Below are positions 24,053 to 32,782 of a stretch of DNA of 64,000 nucleotides, piece after piece. Origin of the DNA: Anaerolineae bacterium (GTDB taxonomy: Bacteria; Chloroflexota; Anaerolineae; Anaerolineales; UBA4823); NCBI GenBank assembly GCA_003327455.1, contig QOQU01000003.1, positions 248,001 to 312,000 of the forward strand, given 5' to 3'. Position numbers and translations under genes: made by a program. Numbering within the stretch: the stretch's first letter is position 1; each line of letters begins with the position of its first letter. The notes beneath the pieces are model-generated. The model was not told where the DNA came from. It saw only the letters and a list, made by a program, of their open reading frames with translations, and made no database searches.

Positions 24053-24673
24053 ATGCCAATGATATTACTGGTGCGTCATGCAGAGAACGATTATACGCGC
24101 AAAGGTCATCTGGCAGGGCGTCTGCCGGCAGTGCATCTCAATCAACGCGGCCGGGAGCAGGCTCAAGCTTTAGCCAAGGTTTTAAAGAAGGCACCCATTA
24201 AAGCCATTTACAGCAGTCCACTTGAGCGGGCATTGGAAACAGCACAACCGCTGGCACAAACCCATCAATTGGAAGTGAGAATCCACCCTGGCTTGGTAGA
24301 GTTAGATTACGGAGAATGGCAAGGAAAGTCCCTGAAAGGATTGCGTCGTTTAAAATCATGGAAAATCGTGCAATCTATGCCGTCTCTGATGCAGTTTCCC
24401 AAGGGAGAGATGATTCTTGAGGCGCAGTATCGAATTACCCAAACGCTTCACGAGATCGCAAATCAGTATGCAGACGGCGACTGGGTGGTGTGTGTAACTC
24501 ACGCAGATCCGATCAAGCTTGCAATTGCTCACTTTTTAGGGATGCCGCTGGATACCTACCAACGTCTGAATGTTGGTTTGGCATCTATAAATGCTCTCTT
24601 TCTTGATCACCAAAGCGTGCGCCTGGTGGCATTAAACTATTCTCCGACCCTGTGGGACGTTCCAGAGAAATAA
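24053..24673 (+). CDS. Histidine phosphatase / phosphomutase-like protein (MSMEG_4193-like)
   Basis: Histidine phosphatase superfamily with phospho-acceptor H9 in LLVRHAEN, second arginine/glutamate block YSSPLERALETAQPLA, and C-terminal His in VCVTHADPIKLAIAHFLG. The acid residue region is LVELDYGEWQGKSL. It resembles the phosphomutase-like family that sits beside DUF3090 and SCO1664-family genes in Actinobacteria; the same two genes lie 1.1 kb downstream here, separated by one divergent gene. The substrate is unknown. It follows rarA after two bases. Confidence 0.85.
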   Translation: MPMILLVRHAENDYTRKGHLAGRLPAVHLNQRGREQAQALAKVLKKAPIKAIYSSPLERALETAQPLAQTHQLEVRIHPGLVELDYGEWQGKSLKGLRRLKSWKIVQSMPSLMQFPKGEMILEAQYRITQTLHEIANQYADGDWVVCVTHADPIKLAIAHFLGMPLDTYQRLNVGLASINALFLDHQSVRLVALNYSPTLWDVPEK

Positions 24674-24683
24674 TCCTCCTTTC

Positions 24684-25565
24684 CTAAATGTCAATGCCGA
24701 ACACTCTCCGAATAATCAAACCCAATACAAAAGAAAAGGTGGCTACGCCCAGGCTGATAATGGACATCTCGATGAAACGCTTCGAGAAGGAAAAATCTTT
24801 GGCGATTGAAATGTAGTAGTTGAAGATCGCAATGATCAGAATGGCAATCATTAAAGCCACTGCCAGGGCAATCAGATAATTGGAGAAAATAAAGTACGGT
24901 AATACAAGTAGAATAACCGTCAAGATGTAGGCAATGCCGGTGTAGATGGCAGATTTTGCGGGGTCTTGATCACCTGCGTCGGCCTTTGTTGAAAGATATT
25001 CCGAGGCAGCCATTGAGAAAGAAGCCGATATGCCGGTGATCAGAGCCGCCAGAGCGATAATCGAAGTTTTTTGAAAAGCAAAAGTGAAACCTGCCAGTGC
25101 GCCGGTTAATTCAACCAGGGCGTCGTTCAATCCCAACACGACTGAACCAGCGTATTTGAGGCTTTCCTCATCGATCATGTTAAGGAGTTGATTCTCGTGA
25201 ACTTCCTCCTCCTGGAGTACTTTTTCGATCTCCGGGATATGGGTGAGATGGTGACGGTAGTCGTCTTGAGCTTTCTCTTCGCTTTTTTCCATCAGTTTGA
25301 CTCCAAAAGTCAAACCGAACAATTTGGCAATCCAGAAGTAGAAATTTACTTTTGTCCAGTTTGGCTGGACATCCGTCTGAGTGTAGCGCTTCCAGGTCGA
25401 GTAATGCACCATCTCCTGATGGGCAATTTTTTGCAGTAATTGACGGTTTGGTTCGTCCTTTACAATTGAGGCAAGTTTTAGATAGGTGTGATAACTGTCA
25501 ATTTCATCCTGTTGAAGGACTTGTAAATCCTTGATTAATTGGGCATTTAGGTTGATGGTATCCAT
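24684..25565 (-). CDS. Ferritin-like/VIT1 fusion membrane protein (MbfA-like iron exporter)
   Basis: The N-terminal ~135 residues are a ferritin/rubrerythrin-like four-helix domain with metal-ligand motifs (DEIDSYHTYLKLAS, HQEMVHYSTW, EEEVHENQLL). The rest is a VIT1/CCC1-type membrane domain with five hydrophobic segments, beginning VVLGLNDALVELTGALAGFTF and including SMAASEYLSTKAD. Related fusions (MbfA) export iron and protect against peroxide stress; iron or manganese transport is inferred. ATG 25565 has GGACGGAGC upstream. The gene separates the phosphatase from DUF3090 on the opposite strand. Confidence 0.88.
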   Translation of the reverse strand: MDTINLNAQLIKDLQVLQQDEIDSYHTYLKLASIVKDEPNRQLLQKIAHQEMVHYSTWKRYTQTDVQPNWTKVNFYFWIAKLFGLTFGVKLMEKSEEKAQDDYRHHLTHIPEIEKVLQEEEVHENQLLNMIDEESLKYAGSVVLGLNDALVELTGALAGFTFAFQKTSIIALAALITGISASFSMAASEYLSTKADAGDQDPAKSAIYTGIAYILTVILLVLPYFIFSNYLIALAVALMIAILIIAIFNYYISIAKDFSFSKRFIEMSIISLGVATFSFVLGLIIRRVFGIDI

Positions 25566-25600
25566 GTTTGCTCCGTCCTTTTTAAAAGTCTGACGTCGAG

Positions 25601-25616
25601 TTGTTATTATAACCAA
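25601..25616 (-). promoter_or_regulatory. Promoter -10 with overlapping palindrome, ferritin-VIT gene
   Basis: On the minus strand TATAAT (25611-25606) lies about 40 bp upstream of ATG 25565. It is embedded in a palindrome GTTAT-T-ATAAC (25603-25613). The -35 region is poor, as expected for an activated or repressed promoter. A metal- or peroxide-responsive regulator is plausible but not shown. Confidence 0.4.
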
Positions 25617-25677
25617 AATAAAGACAGATTTTCTCCCCTTAATGAGCTCCAGGCAGGGATAGTGAGAGCTTTCAATC

Positions 25678-25686
25678 TGGTATACT
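25678..25686 (+). promoter_or_regulatory. Extended -10 promoter for DUF3090 gene
   Basis: TGG followed by TATACT (25681-25686) forms an extended -10 element about 47 bp upstream of the DUF3090 start. No -35 hexamer of note is present at 17 bp. Confidence 0.4.
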
Positions 25687-25732
25687 AGAGATAACTATTC
25701 TATCCAGGCTTTACACCCTTCAGGAGCGTTCC

Positions 25733-26260
25733 ATGCCAGCGCAGGAAATTGATTTACGACCGGTAACTCATATCACAACGGATGCAATCGGCAAACCAGG
25801 CCAGCGAGTGTTTTATCTTCAAGGATCCCAGGGTGATAAGCGAATTACCTTGATCGTGGAAAAAATCCAGATTCAAAGTCTGGCGATTGGTTTTGAGCAG
25901 TTTCTTGAAGAAATTTACCGTAAGTTTCCCCATTTACCCCAGACGCCCGCTGATTACGACGAGAGTAAAATGCATATTCAACCACCGGTGGATCCGCTCT
26001 TTCGGGTGGGTGAGATGGGGTTAGGGTATGACGCTGAAAATGATTTAATTGTGCTGGTAGCTCGCGAACTGGTTGCAGAAGATGCCGAAAACGTTGAGCC
26101 ATCTGTGGTGCGCTTCTGGTGCACGCGAGCTCAAATGCGGGCAATGTGCCAGTGGGGCGTTGAAGTTGCCTCCCGAGGCAGGCCGATTTGTCCACAATGT
26201 GGTCAGCCCATGGATCCAGAAGGGCATTTTTGCCCCAAGAAAAACGGGCATCAACATTAA
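25733..26260 (+). CDS. DUF3090 family protein with C-terminal zinc ribbon
   Basis: A 175-aa cytoplasmic protein of unknown function. The core (GQRVFYLQGSQGDKRITLIVEK, FRVGEMGLGYDAENDLIVLVARE, VRFWCTRAQMRAM) matches the DUF3090 family. The C-terminus is a zinc-ribbon-like tail with CPQC and a later FCPKKNGH. In Actinobacteria this family is found next to a kinase-fold SCO1664-family protein and a phosphomutase-like protein; both are nearby here. It directly precedes the kinase-like gene with no gap. AGGAGCG lies upstream of the ATG. Confidence 0.88.
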   Translation: MPAQEIDLRPVTHITTDAIGKPGQRVFYLQGSQGDKRITLIVEKIQIQSLAIGFEQFLEEIYRKFPHLPQTPADYDESKMHIQPPVDPLFRVGEMGLGYDAENDLIVLVARELVAEDAENVEPSVVRFWCTRAQMRAMCQWGVEVASRGRPICPQCGQPMDPEGHFCPKKNGHQH

Positions 26261-26995
26261 GTGAACATGGCTTCTTTGGATCACGAAGTTTTATTGGATG
26301 TCTTGCAAAACGGTCAACTAAATTTGGAGGGCGAATTTTTATGGGGGTCGAATTCTACCTTTTACATAACGGTTAGCCTCAACGGTGAAGTTTGGAAAGC
26401 GGTTTATAAGCCGGTGCGGGGCGAACGTCCCCTGTGGGATTTCCCGCCCCACACCCTTGCGAAGCGAGAGGTGGCTGCTTATCTGGTGAGTCAAGCTTTG
26501 GGATGGGAATTGGTGCCACCGACAGTTTTCCGAAAAAATTGCCCTTTTGGACCCGGATCAATCCAGTTGTACATTGAGCACGATCCAGAGTATCATTTTT
26601 TTACATTTACCCCTGAAGACCGCCAGCGCCTGCGTCCGGTTGTGACTTTTGATCTTGTGGTAAACAATGCCGATCGCAAAGGCAGTCATGTTTTAGTTGA
26701 TCGTCAGGGACACATCTGGTGTATTGATCATGGTATCTGTTTCCATGAACAAGAGAAACTGCGCACTGTGCTGTGGGATTTTGCCGGTGAATCCATTCCT
26801 CAAGGGCTGGTCGAAGATTTGGCGCGCCTTGATCACGAACTCAAAGGCGAAGCGACATGGGTTGTGGATTTGAGATCCTACCTGTCCCGCATTGAGATTG
26901 CTGCCTTGCAACGGCGCATTGCTGCCCTGATCCAGAATCCGGTCTTTCCATCACCACCGGAAGACCGTCGTCCTTATCCCTGGCCACCAATATAA
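26261..26995 (+). CDS. SCO1664-family protein, phosphatidylinositol-kinase/HipA-like kinase fold
   Basis: A 244-aa protein with a degenerate PI3/4-kinase-like core: glycine-rich turn GEFLWGSNSTFYI, nucleotide lysine K50 in AVYKPVRGE, E70 in KREVAAYL, and catalytic-loop-like block NNADRKGSHVLVD (D138), where a His replaces the usual Asn. D156 in CIDHGICFH is the metal-binding Asp. Function and substrate are unknown; protein or small-molecule phosphorylation is inferred. The start is GTG 26261 immediately after the DUF3090 stop, or ATG 26267. It is co-transcribed with DUF3090. Confidence 0.85.
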   Translation: MNMASLDHEVLLDVLQNGQLNLEGEFLWGSNSTFYITVSLNGEVWKAVYKPVRGERPLWDFPPHTLAKREVAAYLVSQALGWELVPPTVFRKNCPFGPGSIQLYIEHDPEYHFFTFTPEDRQRLRPVVTFDLVVNNADRKGSHVLVDRQGHIWCIDHGICFHEQEKLRTVLWDFAGESIPQGLVEDLARLDHELKGEATWVVDLRSYLSRIEIAALQRRIAALIQNPVFPSPPEDRRPYPWPPI

Positions 26996-27008
26996 GGGAG
27001 AGTCTAAA

Positions 27009-28040
27009 ATGAGGCTGCGAGCGGTCAATGTGGCTTTGGTAGGTTTTGGAAATGTCGGTCAAGCTCTGGTGAGATTATTCCTTCGTAAAGAAGCCGAGCT
27101 GGCTCAAAGATATGGCGTAAAGATCACAGTCAGCGGCATTGCGACAGGCCGACACGGTATGGCTGTAAACCCTGATGGACTTGATCTGCAACGGGCACTA
27201 CAGCTCGCTGCAAAAAACCAGACTCTGGATAGCCTTTCCGAACGATATTGTCAGGATGTGGATGATTTCCTGCAATTCTGTCAGGCACAGGTTCTATTCG
27301 AGAGCATTCCGGTCAATTACCAGAATGGTCAACCGGCGCTGGACATTCTGAGGAAAGCCCTGTACATTGGAATGCATGCCATTACGGCGAATAAGGGGCC
27401 TGTCGTGCATGGCTATTTTGAGTTAAGTCAGATCGCCAGAGAGAAAGGTCGCCAATTTTTGTTTGAATCAACGGTGATGGACGGCACACCAATTTTTTCC
27501 CTGTTTCGCCAGTGTTTACCGGCAGCTAATTTATTGAGCATTTCTGGAATCCTTAATTCGACGACCAATTTCATCCTGAATCGCATGGAAGAGGGAATTG
27601 GTTTTAGCGAAGCGGTAGAAATGGCTCAAGAAATTGGTATCGCCGAGACAGATCCCAGCGGAGATATCGATGGTTGGGATGCAGCCATCAAGCTTGCAGC
27701 GTTAGCGACCGTTTTGATGGGCATCCCCTTAAAACCTCAAGAAGTTGAGCGAGAAGGTATTCGTGGACTGGATAGAGGCAAGATTGAGGCTGCAATCGAA
27801 CAGGGAAAGCGCTGGAAGCTGGTCTGTCGAGCCACCAGAAATGGTTCAAAAATCCGAGCGAAAGTAGCTCCAGAAATGGTCTCCACAGATTCTCCGATGT
27901 ATAATGTTAATGGCACGTCCAGCATCGTCCAGTTTGAAACCGACACCTTGGGCATCCTGACCATCATTGAACAAGATCCTTCTCCCGACACAACTGCCTA
28001 CGGACTGTTTGCCGATTTTATCCATGCGATAAACGCATAA
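27009..28040 (+). CDS. hom: Homoserine dehydrogenase (short form, no ACT domain)
   Basis: Converts aspartate semialdehyde to homoserine for Thr/Met synthesis. The Rossmann motif VALVGFGNVGQALVRLF opens the protein, followed by HAITANKGPVVHGYFEL (NKGP motif), FESTVMDGTPIFSL, ILNSTTNFILNRMEEG, and AETDPSGDIDGWDAAIKLAALA containing the catalytic Asp/Lys region. At 343 aa it lacks the C-terminal ACT regulatory domain of the ~430-aa form, so it is probably not feedback-inhibited in the usual way. AGGGAG precedes the ATG; the gene lies 13 bases after the kinase-like gene. Confidence 0.93.
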   Translation: MRLRAVNVALVGFGNVGQALVRLFLRKEAELAQRYGVKITVSGIATGRHGMAVNPDGLDLQRALQLAAKNQTLDSLSERYCQDVDDFLQFCQAQVLFESIPVNYQNGQPALDILRKALYIGMHAITANKGPVVHGYFELSQIAREKGRQFLFESTVMDGTPIFSLFRQCLPAANLLSISGILNSTTNFILNRMEEGIGFSEAVEMAQEIGIAETDPSGDIDGWDAAIKLAALATVLMGIPLKPQEVEREGIRGLDRGKIEAAIEQGKRWKLVCRATRNGSKIRAKVAPEMVSTDSPMYNVNGTSSIVQFETDTLGILTIIEQDPSPDTTAYGLFADFIHAINA

Positions 28041-28062
28041 TATTGTCCAAAGGAGGGGACGG

Positions 28063-29034
28063 ATGAAAATCCTCGAGTCCGGAAGCGGAAAATTAATCCA
28101 ACCGCCGGATATTGACGCTTTCCGTGAATGGAATCGTCAGAAAAGCAAAGAACTGGTGGATAAACGGATGAGTGAAGCGGAAGCGGTGAGCCGCTTCATT
28201 CACGATGGCGATTACATTGGCACCGAGCTTTACGGCACGGTGCGTTGTCCCATGTCGTTAGTCCGGGAAATTATCCGCCAGGGCAAAAGGAACTTGCGTT
28301 TAGCCGGGCAGGGGGTGATGGAACTGGATATGTTGTTGGCAGCCCATACGGTAAAGGAAATCGATATTACGTATGTTGGCCTGGAAGTGTATGGGGTTTC
28401 AAATGGCCTACGCCGGGAAGTTGAAAGCGGGCGGGTGGAGACGGTTGTGGATTGGAGCAACGCCAGTATTGCCTGGCGCTTTAAGGCGGCCGCAATGGGG
28501 GTTCCGTTTATTCCAGTACGCTCCAATCTGGGAACCGATACCCTCAAGCATAGTGCAGCCAAAGTGGTCGAATGTCCTTTTACTGGCAAGCCCATCTGTT
28601 TATTGCCAGCCTTGATTTTGGATGTAGGCTTAATCCATGTTCATCGCGCAGATAAGTATGGAAATGCCCAGATCGAGGGCATTAGCGGTTTTGCGGCAGA
28701 GATGGCTCGAGCGTCGAAGAGACTTATTATCAGCGCTGAAGAAATTATCGATGAAGAAGAAATCCGTTGTCATCCTAACCGCACCATTATCCCGTATTAT
28801 TTGGTAGATGCAGTTGTTCACGCACCCTTTGGTTCTCATCCGGGAGAAATGTGTTATGTTTACCGTCGCGATGAAGAAAAGATTCGGGAATGGGTGGAAG
28901 CAGCCAAAACGGAAGAAACAGCCCAGGCGTATTTCCAGAAATATATTTTCGATGTTCCCGATCATCAGGCTTATTTAGACCTGATAGGAAAAGAGCGACT
29001 GGAACGCTTAAGGCATCCGGGGAGGGTAAGTTGA
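28063..29034 (+). CDS. Family I CoA-transferase, alpha subunit (glutaconate CoA-transferase A-like)
   Basis: One half of a two-subunit family I CoA-transferase. It resembles GctA: MSEAEAVSRFIHDGDYIGTE, SLVREIIRQGKRNLRLAG, ELDMLLAAHTVKEIDITYVG, PFIPVRSNLGTD, VGLIHVHRADKYGNAQIEG and APFGSHPGEMCYVYRRD. The acceptor acid cannot be deduced; similar proteins include the ring-opening hydrolase IpdA of steroid degradation, so a hydrolase is an alternative. AAAGGAGG sits nine bases before the ATG. The beta subunit begins one base after its stop. Confidence 0.85.
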   Translation: MKILESGSGKLIQPPDIDAFREWNRQKSKELVDKRMSEAEAVSRFIHDGDYIGTELYGTVRCPMSLVREIIRQGKRNLRLAGQGVMELDMLLAAHTVKEIDITYVGLEVYGVSNGLRREVESGRVETVVDWSNASIAWRFKAAAMGVPFIPVRSNLGTDTLKHSAAKVVECPFTGKPICLLPALILDVGLIHVHRADKYGNAQIEGISGFAAEMARASKRLIISAEEIIDEEEIRCHPNRTIIPYYLVDAVVHAPFGSHPGEMCYVYRRDEEKIREWVEAAKTEETAQAYFQKYIFDVPDHQAYLDLIGKERLERLRHPGRVS

Positions 29035-29035
29035 A

Positions 29036-29803
29036 ATGACCGATTATGAGTATAATCCAACCGAATTGTTGATTTGCACGGCGGCGCGAATGATGCCGGA
29101 TAAGACCACTGCCTTCATTGGCACCGGAATCCCTTTATTGGCAGCTGCTCTAGCGCAACGAATGCATGCGCCAAATCTGGTGCCGATCTTTGAGTTTGGC
29201 GGCACCGGGGCAATCCTGGAAAATATCCCGATCGCCGTTGGCGAGGAGAATACCTTTCACCGGGCAGTTGCGGCTTCGGGTATCTGTGATATTGTCGAAA
29301 CTGCGCAGCGGGGCTTTATCGAGTTTGGCTTTCTTGGCGGAGCGCAAATCGACCGCTTTGGCAATTTGAACAGTACAGTAATTGGCGACTATCATCATCC
29401 CAAAGTTCGTTTGCCGGGTAGTGGTGGGGCAAACGATGTCGGCTCGCATTGTTGGAAAACGATCATCATTATGCGTCACGACCGCAAGCGATTTGTGGAA
29501 AAGGTGGATTTTATTACGACACCGGGCTATCTGGATGGGCCTGGTGGCAGGGAGCGGGCTGGGTTGCCACCGAACACAGGCCCTTATCGCGTGGTAACGA
29601 ACCTGGCTGTATTGGGTTTTCATCCCGCAACCAAAGCAATGATGCTGCTGGCGACCCAACCGGGTATTACGGTGGATCAAGTGATTGCCGAGACGGGTTT
29701 CGAGTTGTTGTTAGCCGATACAATCGAAGAAAATCCACCTCCAACCGCTGAGGAATTACGCATCCTGCGTGAGGAAGTGGATAAAGACCGCTTTTATATT
29801 TAG
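29036..29803 (+). CDS. Family I CoA-transferase, beta subunit (glutaconate CoA-transferase B-like)
   Basis: Partner of the preceding gene. The fold motifs are TAFIGTGIPLLAAALAQR, FEFGGTGAI, GFLGGAQIDRFGNLNSTVIG, RLPGSGGANDVGSHCWKTI and GPYRVVTNLAVLGF. E53 in EFGG falls where the catalytic Glu of glutaconate CoA-transferase beta lies (about position 54). This favours a true CoA-transferase over the IpdB hydrolase type, which lacks it. Start ATG 29036, with GGGGAGG upstream inside the alpha gene. It ends close to the divergent thiolase/cyclodeaminase pair. Confidence 0.85.
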   Translation: MTDYEYNPTELLICTAARMMPDKTTAFIGTGIPLLAAALAQRMHAPNLVPIFEFGGTGAILENIPIAVGEENTFHRAVAASGICDIVETAQRGFIEFGFLGGAQIDRFGNLNSTVIGDYHHPKVRLPGSGGANDVGSHCWKTIIIMRHDRKRFVEKVDFITTPGYLDGPGGRERAGLPPNTGPYRVVTNLAVLGFHPATKAMMLLATQPGITVDQVIAETGFELLLADTIEENPPPTAEELRILREEVDKDRFYI

Positions 29804-29824
29804 GATGTTTCTTTCGTTATTGAA

Positions 29825-30802
29825 CTATAAAGCCAAACGCACACCCAGCCCCATTTCAAGCGCCCTTTGGTAGATGGTTGGCGCAACCGCCATGTCATCC
29901 ATGGCTAATCCAAGATTCATGGCCATGGAACGTTCGGTCGGGGATTGACGACCGGGTTTTTTACCGGCTACAATTTCCCCAAGGTCGGCATACGGCTGAG
30001 GAGTTTCTTTAAAGTACCCAATGGTGCGATAGTATTCCATTTGGGCTAAATCGTCTGTGGTGAATTTATCTATCTGTATCAGGGCTTCCCCTTTCCAATA
30101 AGAATCAAAATCCACTGCAGTGGCAAAGGCGCCTGGTTGTAGCCAGTCTTTTTCAATCGTCGGAGATGGATTCTTTAGGATTGGACCAGCTGTGACAACA
30201 ATCTCGCACTGGATGACGACCTCTTTGGGATGCTTGGCAGGCACAAACTCGATTTCGGGAAATTTTGTCTGCATCTCAGCGATAAATTTTTCCTGGGCGG
30301 AAGGGAGAATGTCAAAAGCATAAACGCGTTCGATCGGAAACAAGGTGGTCATTGCTTCTGTATGAGTGCGCCCCTGTACACCGCAACCGATGATCCCCAG
30401 CGTTTTTGAGTCTGGACGAGCGAGATACTTTGCCGAGAGCGCTGACGCTGCCCCGGTGCGATAGGCAGTGATCCAGGTGCAGTCCATCACAGCATAAGGA
30501 AGACCACTTTCTTCATCGTTTAGAATCAATAATCCAGAAATGTAAGGAAGTCCTTTTTGGGGATTATCCGGGTAACCGCTGACCCATTTGATGCCTGCGG
30601 AGTGAAGTGAGGGGATATAGGCTGGCATAGCATGAATAAAGGCGTTGGGTCGGGTGTGAATGCCGGGTTTGGGAGGCAATTCAACTTTTCCTTCACCTTT
30701 TTCACGGAAGGCTTTTTCCAACAAATCGATAATTGTAGGGAGGTCTAGGGCAACTTTTTCAACGTCCTGACGAGAGAGGTATAAGAGAGATAAGTTGTTC
30801 AT
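29825..30802 (-). CDS. Ornithine cyclodeaminase/mu-crystallin family protein
   Basis: NAD(P)-dependent enzyme of the OCD/mu-crystallin family. Motifs: GIKWVSGYPDNPQKGLPY, GLLILNDEESGLPYAVMDC, ITAYRTGAASALSAKYLAR, the Rossmann GIIGCGVQGRTH, and VVTAGPILK with PGAFATAVDFDSY. Members include ornithine cyclodeaminase, alanine dehydrogenase, ketimine reductase and amino-acid dehydrogenase-like enzymes; the substrate cannot be assigned here. GGGAGG is well placed before the ATG. It lies 17 bases after the thiolase gene on the same strand, so the two are probably co-transcribed. Confidence 0.88.
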   Translation of the reverse strand: MNNLSLLYLSRQDVEKVALDLPTIIDLLEKAFREKGEGKVELPPKPGIHTRPNAFIHAMPAYIPSLHSAGIKWVSGYPDNPQKGLPYISGLLILNDEESGLPYAVMDCTWITAYRTGAASALSAKYLARPDSKTLGIIGCGVQGRTHTEAMTTLFPIERVYAFDILPSAQEKFIAEMQTKFPEIEFVPAKHPKEVVIQCEIVVTAGPILKNPSPTIEKDWLQPGAFATAVDFDSYWKGEALIQIDKFTTDDLAQMEYYRTIGYFKETPQPYADLGEIVAGKKPGRQSPTERSMAMNLGLAMDDMAVAPTIYQRALEMGLGVRLAL

Positions 30803-30819
30803 GTCTCTACCTCCCTTGC

Positions 30820-32046
30820 TTATGAATCATAAAGCCATTCAATGATCGTAGCTTCTCCCTGTCCTACACCAACGCATAAGGTTGCCAGACCATAAAAAGG
30901 GCGTTTAGCGGTTGGGGCGCGTCGGCGCATTTCATGGAGCAGGGTCGTCAGGATGCGCGCCCCGGAGCATCCTAAAGGATGCCCTAAAGCAATGGCGCCG
31001 CCGTTGACGTTGGTTATTTCGTGGGATAAACCTAGTTCCTGCATCACTGCCAAAGCCTGAACGGCAAAAGCTTCATTAAGTTCGACGAGTTGAATGTCCT
31101 GAAGAGATAGCCCGGCCCGTTGAAGGGCTTTTTGGGTAGCAGGAACCGGCCCGATGCCCATAATCCGCGGCGGCACGCCGGCAGCTGCGCTGGCGACGAT
31201 GCGTGCCATGGGTTTTAATCTTAGTTCAGCCGCCTTTTCCTTACTGGTGATCAACAAGGCAGCAGCCCCATCGTTTAGACCGGAGGAATTGCCTGCTGTG
31301 ACGGTGCCGCCAGCCCGAAATGCCGGTTTCAGACGTGCCAGAGATTCCATGGATGTATCCCTGCGTGGGCGCTCGTCCGTGTCAACCCAAACTGGCTCTC
31401 CTTTCGGTTGGGGAACCGGGACGGGTACAATCTCCTCAGCAAACTTTCCACTGTCAATGGCGGCAATGGCGCGTTGATGGCTGGTCAGAGCAAAAGCATC
31501 CTGTCTTTCACGGGTGATCTCTGGGTATTGTTCAGCCAGGTTTTCGGCGGTTTCACCCATTGATTCTGTTCCGTAAAGGGTTTGCATCTTGGGGTTGGGG
31601 TAACGCCAACCCAGGGCAGTATCCCAGGCAGTTAGATTGCCGAAGGCAAAAGGACGTTCGGCTTTAGGAATGGAATAAGGGGCGCGGGACATGCTCTCAA
31701 CGCCGCCAGCAATAAAGATGTCACCCTCGCCACATTTGATTGCTCGAGCAGCTTGATTGATTGCATTCAGCCCACTTGCACACAGGCGGTTAATGGTCAC
31801 ACCTGCGACGTGCACCGGAAAACCGGCTAATAAAAGCGCCATGCGGGCTACGTTGCGATTATCTTCTCCAGCCTGGTTGGCGCAACCAAGGTACACTTCT
31901 TCAATCAGCGCAGGATCAATCTGCGTTCGTTCAACGAGTGCTTTCAGAATGTGGGCTGCCAGATCATCTGGGCGCACGGGAGCCAGGACGCCACCTAGAG
32001 CTCCGATTGGGGTTCGCACCGCATCAATAATGACTGCTTCAGGCAT
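30820..32046 (-). CDS. Acetyl-CoA acetyltransferase / 3-oxoadipyl-CoA-type thiolase
   Basis: Degradative thiolase. The catalytic nucleophile is C89 in [10 protein letters not shown]. Also present are [15 protein letters not shown], the [17 protein letters not shown] loop, [11 protein letters not shown], catalytic His in [16 protein letters not shown], and the C-terminal Cys in LCVGVGQG. The regions around [16 protein letters not shown] and the insert [16 protein letters not shown] resemble PcaF/PaaJ thiolases of aromatic catabolism more than PhaA. Exact chain-length specificity is uncertain. AAAGGAG precedes the ATG. Confidence 0.9.
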   Translation of the reverse strand: MPEAVIIDAVRTPIGALGGVLAPVRPDDLAAHILKALVERTQIDPALIEEVYLGCANQAGEDNRNVARMALLLAGFPVHVAGVTINRLCASGLNAINQAARAIKCGEGDIFIAGGVESMSRAPYSIPKAERPFAFGNLTAWDTALGWRYPNPKMQTLYGTESMGETAENLAEQYPEITRERQDAFALTSHQRAIAAIDSGKFAEEIVPVPVPQPKGEPVWVDTDERPRRDTSMESLARLKPAFRAGGTVTAGNSSGLNDGAAALLITSKEKAAELRLKPMARIVASAAAGVPPRIMGIGPVPATQKALQRAGLSLQDIQLVELNEAFAVQALAVMQELGLSHEITNVNGGAIALGHPLGCSGARILTTLLHEMRRRAPTAKRPFYGLATLCVGVGQGEATIIEWLYDS

Positions 32047-32184
32047 GGTTAATTTTCTCCTTTATAGTAATTCGATTTGCACCCCAGCATATTGCTGAAA
32101 TCATTATATTTTGGCAAGAGGCTATAAAAGCTAAAAGGGATATTGAAAATTCGGTAAGCCTTCTCTCACTGCCTGTTCTTAAAA

Positions 32185-32211
32185 GGTGATTATACTTGCT
32201 TGGTTATCACC
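32185..32211 (-). terminator. Possible terminator after ogt
   Basis: GGTGAT (32185-32190) pairs with ATCACC (32206-32211); on the minus strand it is followed by CTTTTAAG. It lies just downstream of the exporter-ogt operon. The stem is short, so confidence is limited. Confidence 0.35.
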
Positions 32212-32230
32212 ATAGACGCCAATACTGCAC

Positions 32231-32770
32231 TCAGATTTTCACGCCTTCAAGCTCCAATAAGCGTGCTTTGGTTTGTAAACCACCAGGGGCGCCATAGCCA
32301 TGCAGTGAACCGTCGCTGCCAATTACCCTGTGGCAGGGGATGATGATTGGGAGTGGGTTGTGCGCTTCAACCTGTCCTACTGCCCGCGCGGCGCGCGGTT
32401 TGCCAATTGCCTGGGCAATCTGAGCGTACGTCCTAACCTGTCCATACGGAATTGCAAGTGTTTGGCGCAGGACTGATTCTTGAAAAGGGGTAAATCTTTG
32501 CCAGTCAATGGGTGTGTCAAAAACTTTAATCGTCCCCTGAAAATAGGCTTTTAATTGCTCAATTGCTGCGTTCAAAAGAGGCGAATCCGTGGTATGTGGC
32601 AGGAATCCTTGCTCTCGCAACTCGGTTTCGAATTGATCCGGGCTGGTCTGCATTTCGAGAAAAGCTAAGCCGGCTTCTGTTGCTGCCAGACCTATTTGAC
32701 CAAAAGGAGTCTGGGGTAGGTAGACAACAGCCAGATGGGATAGGTGAGAATTGGCTTTTGATTTCATCAT
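32231..32770 (-). CDS. ogt: Methylated-DNA--protein-cysteine methyltransferase
   Basis: Suicide repair protein that removes methyl groups from O6-methylguanine. The acceptor is C146 in IIPCHRVIG. The helix-turn-helix region FQESVLRQTLAIPYGQVRTYAQIAQAIG and Arg finger KPRAARAVGQ are intact, and the C-terminal GYAPGGLQTKARLLELEG-like block is present (GYGAPGG). The N-terminal domain is degenerate, as in Ogt/AGT proteins without the Ada regulatory half. It is the last gene of the exporter operon, 12 bases after the second permease. ATG 32770 or 32767. Confidence 0.95.
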   Translation of the reverse strand: MMKSKANSHLSHLAVVYLPQTPFGQIGLAATEAGLAFLEMQTSPDQFETELREQGFLPHTTDSPLLNAAIEQLKAYFQGTIKVFDTPIDWQRFTPFQESVLRQTLAIPYGQVRTYAQIAQAIGKPRAARAVGQVEAHNPLPIIIPCHRVIGSDGSLHGYGAPGGLQTKARLLELEGVKI

Positions 32771-32782
32771 GCTCTCCGGGAA

